Below, piece by piece: positions 13,042 through 26,500 of a stretch of 64,000 bases of DNA. The position numbers were made by a program, and so were the translations under genes. The stretch spans positions 5,600,565 through 5,664,564 of the forward strand of contig JAKZAN010000001.1 of assembly GCA_023053545.1 (NCBI GenBank). Reading direction: 5' to 3'. The notes under the pieces were generated by a model. It was given only the letters and a program-made list of their open reading frames with translations. It was not told the DNA's origin and ran no database searches. Each line of letters starts with the position of its first letter. Within the stretch, counting starts at the first letter, position 1. Source of the stretch: Lepidurus packardi (lineage: Eukaryota > Arthropoda > Branchiopoda > Notostraca > Triopsidae).

Positions 13042-13068
13042 TGTACATGGAAGTTGATTCCATGTACA
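13042..13068. repeat. Perfect 11-bp hairpin
   Basis: TGTACATGGAA, a 5-base loop (gttga), then TTCCATGTACA. The inverted repeat is perfect. It is short and isolated, and no function is evident. Confidence 0.6.
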
Positions 13069-15782
13069 GTACCTCCCACGGAAAGTAAGAGAAAAAAGGA
13101 TGAATGTAAAGCCTAGAAAGCTTTAGCTCAGCCTGGTCAAGTTGTATAAATGTGAACGATGATCCCTGGAGGTTATAGAGACTTACTTCTGCGAGGAACG
13201 GGGACAGTGGAGGGCTGAGAAGAAGCGTTGCGTTCGGAGAAAAGAGGGTAGAAAAGGAGAGCAAAGGGTGAAAGTAGGTTGTTGCGCAAGAAAAAGGAGA
13301 CAGCAAGAAGGAAAAGAAATGAAGGCAAGCACGGTGTGTGATGTTAGGGTGACATCTCTACAGGAGAAAGCCATTAAGCCTCTCTCCACCATACTATGTG
13401 TATGTATGTTCCGCTCTTTTGTTGTGTACGTATAGGGTGAGTCTGGGGCGGTTTCTGGGTGAGTCTAATGCGAGTCCATAGGTCCCCCCAGGGACATATC
13501 TGGTGACCATCAGTCTAGGTTTGGGCTGAAAGGGTCTGCTTGTGGGTATATAGTTCTTGATCTAGGTGTCTTAGAGCATAAGTAATATAATCGCAGAGTC
13601 GCAAGGGCCAACCAGGGGCCTTGCTTATGCTTGAGTAGATTTCTTTTCAAGTTTGTGGTATTCTAAAGTTTGGTTATAATCGAAGTTGAAGTTTGATTTT
13701 TAGTTTAGAATCATCATTTAGGATATCTCGATTCAGAATTTAATTACTAATTGGATGAAAAGGTTCCGTTTTGATTGCTGATTTAAAGATTGGATATAAA
13801 ATTAACGGATTCAAGCGTCTGCAAGAGGTCATCGACCCAAGAAATCGAATTCAAGATCTTCGAACAATTCCACGTTTCGCAACAAGATTTTTTGTTGATT
13901 TTTTGGTTGCGGAGACCCGACTCAGATAACCTATGCTGTATTTTGAATCGGTTAAGAAATTTAGGTAATTGAAATTTATGGAAGAATCGCTAACTTTGAA
14001 CATTCTTTAATCTCTGATTCTATGGGCTGAATTTCACATTAGATTCAAAGATTGGCACGGATATTGATATTAAACTTTCTGTCGTTCTGACTCGGAAAGA
14101 ATACTGTGAGTTATTTGAATTCAACGCAGTGATCTTTTAATTCAATGATTCGATTGAGTTAATTAATTTCGAAAGAGCTTTATTCAGAAATTTGGCCAAA
14201 CTCTTAAAGTCTTTTGAATAGTTTCAACTCAACTCTGTGACTCAGTTCAGCTAGCACATCCGGGTGTATGCATGTAGGAGGTTAGTATCATTTTGTTCAC
14301 AACTTGGTTTCAGACAACATTTAGGTTTTTTCCGTAGCCCATGTGAACAATTTGCCTTAAAAATTTCAATCACAACTTCAATGAAAACTTGACTGATGCA
14401 AGGAATTCAGGACTTGGAAATTTTGCTTCATATGACATGGTTTTTCAAGATTACACTATCAAATATTCAGTTACGAGTTTTGAAGTATTTTCTTTTGTTA
14501 TTTAACTACCGTTACTAATGCTTGAACTTCTAAATTCGCTTTTTAATTTTCCGTTCGAAAGCGCACCCGAAAAACGTACAAGTTTGACTGTTACGCGCAA
14601 GTTTTAATATACCTGACTGTTATATGCCTATCAATAAGAACTTACAAAGTGCAACCAAGTTGAAAGTAACTGTGAGTGACAGCTGGTCTTAAAGTTGCTT
14701 AATCGTGTAAATGATTATTTCTGGTATGAGATACTGTAACATTTTAATCCGCTACCCTTGCCAAGGTTTAACTTAATCTACTTTGAGAACGCCTTTCTTT
14801 TCTATGGCAAGTGCATGCAGTAGTACTTTACCGGGTGGCAAAAAGGTGCAGGATTCCTGAAGAGCTAAATTATATTTTATTTAGATCTCATTTACTTGAA
14901 ACTTAATCTATCTCCCTTCCTTAGCGTAAAGATATACTCCAGAATAATAAAACAGAACGCGGTTTATTGCACCGCAACTCAGTTTCAGTTAACCACAACG
15001 TTCTGTTGCATAGTTCTATCAGAATTCGCGTACCGCTTACTGCACGTCGAACTGTCCTCCTCTTTGCTGACTGGATTACACTTAGACAGGGGTTGAAGTC
15101 GAGGAATGGGTGATGATGACTTGTCAACATTCTAAAAGCTGCAAGGACCAAAGCGTCCAGAAATGCAAATGACAGCGGGATTAAATGGGGAGGAAACTAT
15201 TGGGAACTTTGTTTACGGTATTCATAAACAGATGAAAATCTAACGGGTTACAAGTGATCCATATACAAGTCCGTGTCCCCGTTTCTCCGTGTCCCGATAT
15301 TACTGGCTGGCTGCACATGGAGCGATAAAGACTTTTCGGTTTGGGGGGCACGGGGAAGAATATGGCTGTTGATAGACTATTGCCTGACAACTCTCCCAAG
15401 GTTTTCATGAGTCATTCTAAAGGCAACTTAGATATGCTCCCAGACTACTAAAAAGAGATAATTATGTTTATGTTTTACACACAAATGTACGCACACACGG
15501 TCTAACTGTATATTATATGCACGCTTCATAAGAGGAGTGAGGGGAGGGAACGGGAGAAACCTCTCCAAACAGTAATAAGTCCTCTGTTTATCTTCCCAAA
15601 CCAAGTCGTTAATCTACCATAACTCTCACAGCAGCGTGCCAAAGGACAGGATGTTTAAATGAATAGTACTTTGTATACTGGGCATGGAGAGAATGTTCTG
15701 TCCACAAGACTGCAGGACCGTGAACTACATTGAAAGTAATTCTCAAGGGTAAGCGTTTTGTAATTTAGAAATTTCGCAGTAA

Positions 15783-16440
15783 TGACTTTGTCAAACTTCA
15801 TTTTCACAGACTTCAGCTAGAATTATTTCCACAGACATTTCTGGATGAAAACAAACTTTTTCAGAAATTTCTTCTGCAGATTTTCGTAATATTGCGCAAA
15901 AATTTCTTTCACATAATTAATTTAGCCAGAAATTACTTTGGCAAACGTTCATTTTCGCCGACTTCAAGTAAACGTTATTTCCACAGACATTTCTGGGGGA
16001 AAATACTTTTGCAGAAATTTAAAAAAAATTCTCAAAGAAACATGATTCGCCGAAATTTCTTTCGAAAATTTTATTTCGGCAGAAACTGTTTCGGCAGCAA
16101 TTTATTTCTTTAACAATTTCCAGTGTACTACTTTTGCACACTTTATCTCGCAGAAATTTTACCCCAAATATTTTTCTGATAATTACTTTGTTTGGACATT
16201 ATTTCTGCAACAGTTCCTTCTGGCTATTCAAAAAGTATGAATTACTGAATTTGCGCAAAAGTCTTTTCCGTAACAATTTTTCCTGAAATATGACTCGCGG
16301 ATTTTTTTCCCACAGAAATTCTTCCGGTGTTGTCTTCCATTAATTTGTTTCATTTATTGTTTCAAACAATTGTTTCAGATATAATTCGCAGAAATGAACG
16401 TTCAGAAACATTCTTTTCTAAATTATTCCGGCAGAATTTC
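15783..16440. repeat. Degenerate cagaaattt-rich direct repeats
   Basis: An 88-bp segment at 15783-15870 recurs at 15933-16020 with an offset of 150 bp. The shared blocks are ttatttccacagacattt, followed by ctgg and then tcagaaattt or gcagaaattt. Further degenerate copies of the motif gcagaaattt or atttctgcag continue to about 16440. Similar motif-rich stretches, less ordered, appear at about 21480-22000, 29270-29760 and 34480-34620. This may be an old satellite or a low-complexity family. No protein is encoded. Confidence 0.6.
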
Positions 16441-19400
16441 ATTAACATGTCTTATCCAGGGAAAAAAAAGATAATTATTTGGAAAGGGAATTTTTGTATT
16501 CCTTGTGTCTCCATGGAAAAATTCTTAACGAATTTACAGAGTCCTGTAATTTACTTCATTGAAGGGCAAAATTCCACAATTTCTAACCTTTTAACTAGCT
16601 TAAAGAAACGCAAATAGTTGGGAAAGATGGTTGAAAGACTGTTTTCCTTGGGGATTACGCTGGCCTTTGATAAGATTCGACGTCCAAATCCCTGTAGGAT
16701 TATTTCGGAACAAGGCTTTGCGCTTTATTCTACTCCGAAAAAAGGCTTCTACCTTGGGAAAGTATTACTAGTACTGGCCAGGAACACTCAGCAGGTATGG
16801 TTTAGGAGTCAGATAGCATCCTTTCCGAATCTCCGGAGAAAACTCGGTTTCATTATACATTCCTTCATTAGCGTCGGATGGTAGTTCATTTCTTTGCAAT
16901 TGTCTCTATTCGCCAATATGTTTTGCGAAAAGGGGAGATTAAAATCTTTGCTGGACTCCAGCGGCTGTTTTGAAAATGTAATTAACTTTTTTTTAAACTC
17001 AGTTTGCATAAAAGTCATGAGCAATAATTTGAGTAAAAGTTCTTCCAACATGAGCAACATTGAAACTTTATGGAGTGTGCTTAAGGGTTTAAAACGTTGC
17101 GGCCACGTTGCGGCTATTGGGTCGTACAGAAAAACTGCACCTGGAAGTCCCGGACGAAAAAAAGATGGTTTGCGTTAAAGTAAACTTACCAATCTTACTT
17201 TTACCTTTGCTTTTAGTGACAAAGCTGGTAACTCGGACTACCGTTTCTTTCCTCCTTTAGAATGTTCGCAGAAAATAGATTAACTGCAATTCGTACACAA
17301 ACACAGGTTAATTGGAAGTTGGTACTACCCAAAAAAAAATCTTGATTGCCTTGCGTTGTCTTTGCTTGCCCGATGTAACACTCTGGTACGGAAAGTTTAC
17401 TTGACGTACGAAACAGCTAAACTCGTTAGGGTTCAAGAAAAGGGAATTAAATCCAATCTATATTGCTTTGGTCAACAAGTTACACAAAGAATGACGCCAG
17501 CGCAAAAGTAAAGGTAGGGAGAGTAACTCGATCAACCCTAAAACGCTTGATGTTTATTTGGTGGGAAGTTTTTGATTCTGGTAGGAGCAGCCAAAAACAT
17601 GTTTTAAATCTAACTATTCATTAAATGTAAATTTTATCTTGTTTTAATCGTTTTAAGGGAGTTAAATATAACTATGTTGTTGCCTATATACCTTGCGTTC
17701 AAGTTTTAAGAGTAATCGTCTGTTAATTTTTCGCAATTACTAGATATACGGGGATTATCGATAGAAACCGTTATTAGTTGAAAGGAGAGTGTTGGTCTTG
17801 GCCTGTTGTTTTCTTTGTCCTTTTGTGTTTCTGTTTCACAGAGCTTTACCAAACCCTCTTTGGAAGGGAACTAAGAAAGGATGTCCTAAAGGAACCGCAG
17901 GACTTTGGTTGTCGCGATCTGTTGTTGTCCAACGGTTTTCGCTAATGGATGGGAGTGCGCGCCAGACATGTTTCTTTTGTTACTATGGTTCCTTTGACTT
18001 GCTTGGGCTTTTGACCAGCGGTCAAAACACGGTAATTGAACTTTTTTTCTCCTTTCCTTTAACCAGGTCTGTTCCCTCTGCAGTTAATTTGAAACGAATC
18101 TCCAACATTTGTAGTTTGTGGCCTTTGTTCACTTATCAAGTCTAAGCAGCGCCTTGCGTGTCGAGACTTTGAACTTACCAGTGAGGTTTCCCACCTTTTT
18201 AACAGCCTCAAAGGGACACTAAAGGCAAGGCAGGCACGAGGATAATATAAAAAATGGGGGGCAAGGGGTTAAGTCAATAACTATAGCGTGGCTTGGCCGG
18301 TTATCTCACTAGTAAAGTTGTCTGGGTGTCTCCGAAATGTGTGTGTGACAAGAAAAGAAGGGTTGCTCTACCCACGTCAGCGTCTCTTAATATCAGTAAT
18401 TAATCGATCTTGACTGACTTCAGAGCTATTGTGTATCGTATATTCGTATCGAACGCCTTTAATCTTCATCCAACGGTTCTAAGCGTTCACAAATTCATGT
18501 GCGCAGTGTGGAAACGTAGCTTACGGTATCTATTTAATTACTGGCTAAGTGAAAAGGAACATGGATTTGTGGAGAGATATTGTTTGCTTAGGTCTACTGG
18601 GCTTGACACGTTATGAATTGGAACAGCGTCAATAGAACTTGAAATGAGCTTCAAAAAAAGAATTTAAAAAAGATGTATCATTTTTTATGTAGTTTTTTTC
18701 GCAAATGCAGTTTGCCATGAGAAAATTTTAGCAGAAATATGGGCTCATCTTTGAATGCTTTATTTCTTTTGGAGACTCATTCATCTTCGTTAAAGGTCCA
18801 AAGTCTTGACTTTTGCCAGGGTATATCCATATCGCAACATCCAGTTCTACTGAGCGCGTGCATATTCTAGAGGCAACCCTTTACTTAAAAGGTAAAAAAT
18901 ATTTCACTTCAAAAGGAGATCTTCAAAAAAATCTATTTTTTGGGGGAAAAGGTCGGCTCTAACCTGGATCTGATTCGCCATACCGCGAAAAGAGGTCGTG
19001 ACAGTCGTTTGCGAGGAGCGATTTTAAGGTATGGAGATACACAAAGGGTGGAGATCAGCCTAAAACCTTTTCCTTCTCTCTCCGCACCCTTTACACCTTG
19101 TTTTGCAGAAAATAAAGTTGAAGGGGACTCACAAGGAGAGTCGGATTTAACGAATTTTCTTTGGATGTGTGTGCTTTGAAAGAAAGGGAAGAAGAACCTT
19201 CACCCTTGCCTTATTCCTTTAGGGTTTAGGAGGGAAAAGTGTATGGTAGGTTTCATTACCTTTTCACGTGTTTTCATTCCAGTGTTGAGTGTTTTTCATT
19301 TTTTGCATACATATTTTTTTTACTGCAACTACAAACCGGGGATCGTGTCTCAACCATTCCAGTCATTGAAAGCGTTTTGTATCCTTGGGGAAATACGAGG

Positions 19401-22400
19401 GCTAACATGTTGAACCCACCTCACGTCTTCCTGTCGTCGTTTTGAGTTTCGTTTTTCCGTAGTTTGCGTAGATAGCTTTGCAGATGACAAGTTTTATGTT
19501 GGGAAACATGTTGGGTCCTCTGCTTTTCCTATCGTACCCTACTAGGGTGCTTTTGAACCTTGGGGAAATGTCAGGGCGAAGTTGAAGCTTCATCTCACGT
19601 CGTTTCATTCCCAGATTTTGAGTTAATTTTGCTTGTTCCGAGTCTTACGGTTTGGAAATAGGTAGTTCGGGATGGGTAATGCAAGGGTAGATTAAAAAAG
19701 CCACCGTTCACTCTCCCTCCACCAGATTTTGGGAATATACCTTGCCGAATTGTCCATTTCAGATTTTATATAGCCCGCTTCCACGTTCAAACAGTCCAAT
19801 TCTGGGTTCCCTCGTTGCATCCGTCTTTCTGAGCTAAAGCTTTAGTAACCTTTGCTGAAGCTTTCCTCACCCATCTAGGGTTCTTAAACCCTCGGTAAGA
19901 TAGTGATAGGTCCCTGTAACTTACTTGACAGTAGTTCCATCCAAATCCTAGCTTCTGACGACCCACAACCTACCACTTCTTTCCCCTATTTTCACCCATC
20001 TGGAACTACCACCACCTCCTCCCTCCTTAAGAAAAGGTTATTTTATCTTCCGTTTATACCTGAACGGGACTACCCTTTCCTGTACCGGCCCTCACAAGCG
20101 AAGCTCATGGTCAAGTTCAAGCTTTAGTACCCTATACCGTTCCCTTTCCCGGGCACAAAAAAATGGTCACCCCGCACATTTCTTTCCAGCGTCCTTTCCC
20201 TTGCGCTCCTGGGGTTGGCGTTGCCCGGAAGGATCGCTTCCCATTTAGAAAGTGTGCGGTGCAATAGCGTTGTGTAAAAGGGTCTCCTTTTTGGAAAAGG
20301 CTCTCTGTCAGTATGAGACTTGGCAATCTAGAAGTAAGGACTGTAATTACTCTCCCAATTTTTCTTTCCTTTGCCTCCATTACTAAATTACTGTGTATTG
20401 CGTCCCTCTAAAGAATTACAAAAAGAATCTGCAATTCAAGGAATTAAAGGGAATCCAAGTCACTAGGTCTTTCAACTTTCCTTTTTTCAATGTTTTTATT
20501 TCTTTTCCTCCTGGTATGCATCACTAGTCTCGTTTGGACTCGTATTGGTGGGTGGGTTTCTATGAAGTGAAGCGTTTGGGTCAAGTGGGTGACTCACATT
20601 GGCAATCTGCAGCAGCAGCAGTCTCCGTGTATCACGTCATCGTTCATGTGATGAAAAGTGGGGTTATCAAAGGAACACACGGCCCAAACTAGGACATGAG
20701 CTCGACAAGATTCCTCTTCAGAAAGTGTCGCAACTTGAACTTTCTGAGAACTTACCGAACCTCGTGTGTCCTCCCGGTACTTGGCTGGTGTATCAGAAAG
20801 ACATGAAATGGCGAAAAGCGTATAGTTGATGGACCATATGGGACAGTCTTAATAACCCTTCGCAAACCCAGAATTGGTTGTGGTAAACTTTTCTTGGCAG
20901 CTAGTAGATGAGACCTCGGTTCTATAAAATAAAAGCTACTAGAAAAAACCTTGGCTCGCTGGTCAAGTTACTTTCTGGAGGCGATGAAGACCGTATGATC
21001 TCTATCCAGATACGTTTTTTTTATTTGAGTTTTGTTGCCCTGGTGAGCCAAACTAGCAGACTGACCGCGTAAAAAAGACGAGCCAGAATGGGTAGAATGG
21101 ACAGAGTACAAAAACATACCGACGCGAGCCAAAAAGTGAAAGAGTACAAATAGTTTGGCGAAGAGTTTTGACAATCGGGAGTTTTCTGTTCCGGTTCAAG
21201 CCTGAGTTCTTCTGTGCCCTCTTAAACTGTTCAATGGATCTCTCTCTCAATTCAATTACTGAACTCTCTTCCACTTTCTGTACTACAGAAATACTGAATG
21301 TATTGGTAAATGGGTACCTTTTGGGATCGAGTTTGCCCTCTTATCTGCTGCGACCATTGTCATTATGTTTCAGCTCGTTTTGGGGGCAGGACAAGGGTTA
21401 AAGGAATCCAATAATTAATGAGAAAAGGCTTTGGAGTCAGTACAATGGAAGTTTTTCCTTTACAAATTAGTTTGGGAAAAGAAAAACTCGAACAAATTTC
21501 TTAGACACCTAATTTATCAAAGAAATTTATACAAATATCTCAAAAATATCCCAGAAATCTAATGTGTAGAAGTCTTGGCATAATTAATTAAATTAATTAA
21601 TAGGGTACTTGATCAAGGTATAATTTTTCGAAATATTGCCTCTGCAATAATTATCTAACTTGGCGGTGAAGGAAATTTGCTTTAGCAATGTGATCCCTAC
21701 GGCATCATAGAACTATCTCGCGAAAAAAGTTAAGAAACTTAATCTCTGCAGCTGTCTTCTGATTTCTTTGCCACTTTTAAAGCGAATTAATAGCTCGCAG
21801 AAGGGCATTAATTATATTATACTAACATAATTGTTAATTTATGTAAAAATTGTAAGAAATTGTAGAATTTATGTATGGCATAAATTTCTCAAAAAGGTGG
21901 AATCTCTGCAATAATTATGCAGGAAGTTGTATTATTTCTTATCAGAAAAGTGAAAAAAGGACGTTTGTCGTAAATTGAAGTTATTGCGGGAATTTCTGCC
22001 TAGATAGCTTCGTTTAATTTAACCGTTAGGCATAGTTAGCATTCTCTAGTTCTAGTCTGTTTATTGTAGGTCGTAAAAAAGAGGATGATCAGAATTGGGG
22101 TAATGACGATGTTTCGCAGCTCTATATCTGCTGATGAAATCTACTCCCTAGGTTGACCCACAACGTAGACTATAGGTTTCCTGTCGAAACTTATCTTATC
22201 GTTGGCGCCGTTATTCATCGGAAAGGCAGAAATAGAAAGCTTTGCAGTTTTTGTTTTGCTTCTTTCAAATTTCCAAGGTGGCAACAATACTGTTTAAGAA
22301 TGGCGCCCAACATTTCTGCTGCACATGTCGAAATCGTATCCATAAGATCGGGATTAGAGAGAAGCCTTCGTAAGGCTAAAATTTGTGTTCACATTTTATT

Positions 22401-22885
22401 TTTGTTTGAAAAATAGAGAGAGAAGCGAAACATTTTTGACGCAGAGAAGCAACATTTTTCTTGATGAGCTGTCAGAAGCTCATTAGCTAGAAATTAATGT
22501 CTCTTCTTATCTTAAAAGTAATCCCAAAAGTCCCTTTCATTTTCTCCAAGACAAGTTTTAACGAGATCTCTTTGGAAAATCTCGCTACCTTCGTTTTCCT
22601 AATTTCAAAAATTAAAAAATTTAAGACAAAGATGTGGGTGAGCATGTGTCACAGCTTACGCAAAGATCAGATCGTATACTTTTCTCCATACAAATATGAG
22701 GTAGATAAACAGTAATGAATAGTGAATAATGAGCTAAACAGTAATGAAGTAAACAGTCTGCTGGGTAAAATCCATAGCTGAAATCATTGACTTAACTTTC
22801 TTTATTTTCACATTCTACCTGTATATGGATTAAGCCACGCAAAATAGAAACACTAATTCCCTACACATTAACTTAGTGTCGACGC
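16441..22885. other. Intergenic or intronic DNA, no gene recognised
   Basis: Only short frames without recognisable domains are present. A diverged direct repeat (19383-19460 and 19558-19640, offset about 175 bp) shares ccttggggaaat, ctcacgtc and ttttgagtt in the same order. The rest, including the AT-rich part near 21480-22000, shows nothing that can be annotated. Confidence 0.55.
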
Positions 22886-23514
22886 GACACAAGGACGACT
22901 CGACAATATGACTTCGGTGTACCCGACTTAAGAACTACGAACCCCGACTTAAAGTGGGAGCAAGGTTCAAAAAGAATTTCAAAAAATATATAGAGGAGAC
23001 CAAATGAAGTGTTCTGGCTGAAGAACTCCTATGTCAGTTATTCGTATTAACCGAGTAATTAATTATTTCGCGGTTTAAGCACCGCCCCATTTACTCCAAA
23101 ATTCAAATTTTCCTATGGTTATAACATTGGGGAACAATATAGCCTGCCTGGAGGTCTAGCGCCTTTACCTATGAGCGCATTCAAAATCTGACCTTCGATT
23201 CATATTTACCTAGTACCTTCAATTCATAGTTACCTACTACTCTGTATGCCATGGCATACATAATTTTGGAGGAAAGGGGCGAAGCTTAAACCGCTAAATA
23301 GTTAATTACTCGGTTAATATGAATAATTGACATAAGGGTTCTTCAGCCAGAACACATCATTTAGTCTCCTCTGTAACGTATTTATTTTTATTTTTTTGCA
23401 CCATACTCCCCTTTAAGGACTACGGATACCAACTAAGTTGGGCTAGGTTAGGTTAGGTGTTGTTGTCCTTAAGTCGGGTAAATCGTACCCCTGTTCTCGA
23501 ATCGTCCTTGTGTC
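22886..23514. mobile_element. Foldback element with long inverted arms and a TTAGG tract
   Basis: The left arm starts GACACAAGGACGA at 22886 and the right arm ends with its complement TCGTCCTTGTGTC at 23514. The best part is about 120 bp (22990-23110 against 23265-23390). It contains matching blocks such as tgttctggctgaagaac, attaaccgagtaattaa and gcggtttaagc, in inverted orientation at high identity. The right arm carries about 55 bp absent from the left, including TAGGTTAGGTTAGG (23444-23457) between TTAAGGAC (23413-23420) and its complement GTCCTTAA (23465-23472). It encodes no transposase. The structure fits a non-autonomous foldback DNA element. Superfamily and target duplication could not be determined. 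Confidence 0.82.
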
Positions 23515-26500
23515 TACTTCCCGAATAGTCTGTTTATTGTGGACATTTTCGCTCAAATCTGTTATGGTGTAATTAAGTTTTCTGCCATACATACGCAAGT
23601 TGCACGCACAGAAACTGTACAAGGCCATACACATTGGTGCAAAACAGTGCTCGCCATCTATGAGCAACGAAACATACTAACTAAGGTTTTGAGAAGCGTT
23701 TACGGATTAAAAGTGAAGTAAAGTGAGTGATGGATGTATGACAGTTATTAAATACTTTAGAGCTTATGTCTCCCATTTCTAGGGGCGGATATATATTGGA
23801 AGGGACAGATATATGTGAAATAGACAGAATGAGATATACGTGAGCGTAGGGCTCCAGTAAGGTTCCAATATGGTTTACAAGTCAAGTGTCAACAGTGAAG
23901 AGTCTTCTACGCTTAAAGGGCGTGGAAATAGTAACCCCCAAAAATGAAAGTATAACTTGGTATCGTAGCAACGAGCGTCGCAAAGAGACTAAAGATCGAA
24001 AAGCCTTGACACTAGTTAGGTTCGTGATGTTTGATCTTTGAAAAGTTATTGTTGTTTCCCGTTACGTGACTTTAAAATCACATAAATATTGCCTCAGACA
24101 TATTAGGAGCTACCAGTTTGATATGTTGACATTCACAACTACAGAGAATACAATTCAAAATACAGTAAAGCATGTTAACGAGTGGAGAATCTTGTCAGTG
24201 TCACTACAAGCTTTTCTCGCTATAAATAACAACACGGCTGTCTGACTCTCTACAGTCCCGTTTGAGTCGCTGCGTGTCAACGGATCTTCATTAGCCCGGA
24301 CGAAAATGGAAAGAACCGAGTATACGTTTCACTGAGTTTTAGAAATTGCGTCTTCCGATTCGTTCGGAAAAGATGACACGTGATAGAGTCGGGATTTTTT
24401 TTCATTAAGGTTTTCACGGCGATAGATGAGTTTCTTAATATCCAATCTGGATAACGAGTTTGGAAACGGAGAAAATCAGGCGTGCAAATTTAGGGACTTG
24501 ATTTAACAGCAAAAAAAAAAATCTTTAATGAGCTCCCTTTTAACCTTTTAATATGAAGCTCTTCAAGACTTTGGATGAGAAACTTAAAAAAATTGCATGG
24601 AGGAAGATAAGAGTTGAATTCTGCTTTTTTCTCGCAAATATTGGCAGATTCTTGGATTTATTGCTAGACAAAGAGAAGAAATAGTTAAGCCAACGTCTTG
24701 AAGGATAAAAGAGGACTCAGTTGGTAACGAGACCCTTAAATGAAGATTATTTGAACTTGTAGACAGGCTATAGGCCTATTGGCCCCGCCTCTTTTTCTAC
24801 CCGGACAGAATTGCTGTCAAAGCAGTAATATTTTCCGGAAAAAATCGAAGTCATGTCAGCTCTTTTGTAGGGGTTTGGGTGGCAGATTGTGAAGTTGGTG
24901 AATTCACTGAAGCATTTTTTCATTAATTTCGGTAATAATAATAGCTCCCTGGGTTATCTCAATTGCTTACATCAGCCTTTCGTGCATTAACTTGCAGAAG
25001 TAATTCGAGATACTGTATTCTCCAGCCCTATTAAATTTGACTTATTTTCCTTATAATAGCTTTCGATTCTTCTTTTCAATTTCTTTATTGTAGCTACTTT
25101 TTGTGTGACTGTCTAGAAAGTTATATGAAGTAATAATAAACCTAAACCCCCTCGAATGAAAACAAACTGTTCTTTGATCGTGCCCAAAGAAATGTCAACA
25201 GCAATTTTTCTCAGATTTTCCTAGAACAAACAATTATTTTACTGATTTGGTCCCTCTGTACAGCTCTATATAGTGTAGTCACATTGGGAAAACACCCAAA
25301 GCACCCCGTTTTATCCACAGTCTTATCAAGCACATTCTTCGAAGCTGAAAGCCAAAAATTAAAGGAGAAAAAAGACGAGAAAGCAGGAAAATACCAATGT
25401 AATCGATGAAAAGGAAGCAAAAGATTCATGGTTGCTTCAATACTATACATTGCTACACTGGTCCCCCCCCCTCTTTACCATATATTATCCTTCTTAAATA
25501 AAGATTACTTACTTCTTGATGTGTTTGATCTAAAGTGAAGGGGAAAGAGGTGGATACCCTAAGATAACAAATAAATATACATATTGCCCCAGGACTTTGA
25601 GAAACGGGGACAAGACATTCTTAAGTCAACAATGACGAAAGTTTCGCTAATCGCTGATTCGGAATTATTAATTTTGTTGGCTAAGAATGGACTAATTTTG
25701 TATGGTTAGTTTCATTTCAATTAATTACCTCAATATCGTTAATTAATTCCCGTTGACTTAACTTGGTATCCTTCATTAATTGCCTTGGAATTCATTAACT
25801 TATTATTATGAATTAAGTTCCTAATAATTTACAATAACAGATGCGGTTTTAGGGGTCGTATATGAAAAATTATGTATTTTTATAGATTATGGGAAATAAA
25901 AAATAGCGAAAATATTTTTTTTTATTTTAATAAAAAAATTACAACGCATGAACCATGGCTTAGCTAAATGTAGAAATAGCAAGGTCAAGGTTTAAATTCG
26001 TTGGGTTTGAATAAGACTTCGTGAATTGAATAATTGGAAAGTTGGAGCCACGCCTTTTGCTAGTTTTGAAGGTTTGAACGATTTCTTGGCGGTGTTGAGG
26101 ATCAAGAAGTTTTTGGCTCCTCATACAGAGCTGGAGCCATGCGGTTTAGATTGCAAAGGACAATAGAATAAATCCGAAGAGTTACTCTTTATCGCCATCC
26201 GTCTAACAGCGTCATTTTTTTGTTTGGAGGGATCGAAAGTAAAAATAAAACAAAAACAAAAAAAGAGCATTGATCTTCTGCTCTATGCCATGGTTGAAGT
26301 GCGGCTGGCCCCATTTGGCAAGTTACCTTGACGACAACCGTTCTCAAATGCGAGAAAAAAGCGGGGCTAAGCAAATTGAGATTTACATGACGTTGCTTTT
26401 TTAAGCTTTTCGCTGAATGTGTGAGAAATATAAATCTACACGCCCAAGAGGGAAACTACTTGAATTTTGCTCCCAACTTACCGAGATAATATCATTCGAT

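Larger units (their letters stand above)
8624..15782. other. Intergenic or intronic DNA with AT-rich simple repeats, no gene recognised
   Basis: No frame could be supported as coding. The longest (9131-9568) opens only from TTG and has no domain. Features seen inside are an AT-rich tacctatataacta satellite-like tract (11026-11150), a perfect 11-bp-arm hairpin at 13042-13068, and a lone CCACTAGATGGTGC sequence at 9837-9850 resembling a CTCF site. The rest shows nothing. Confidence 0.55.
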
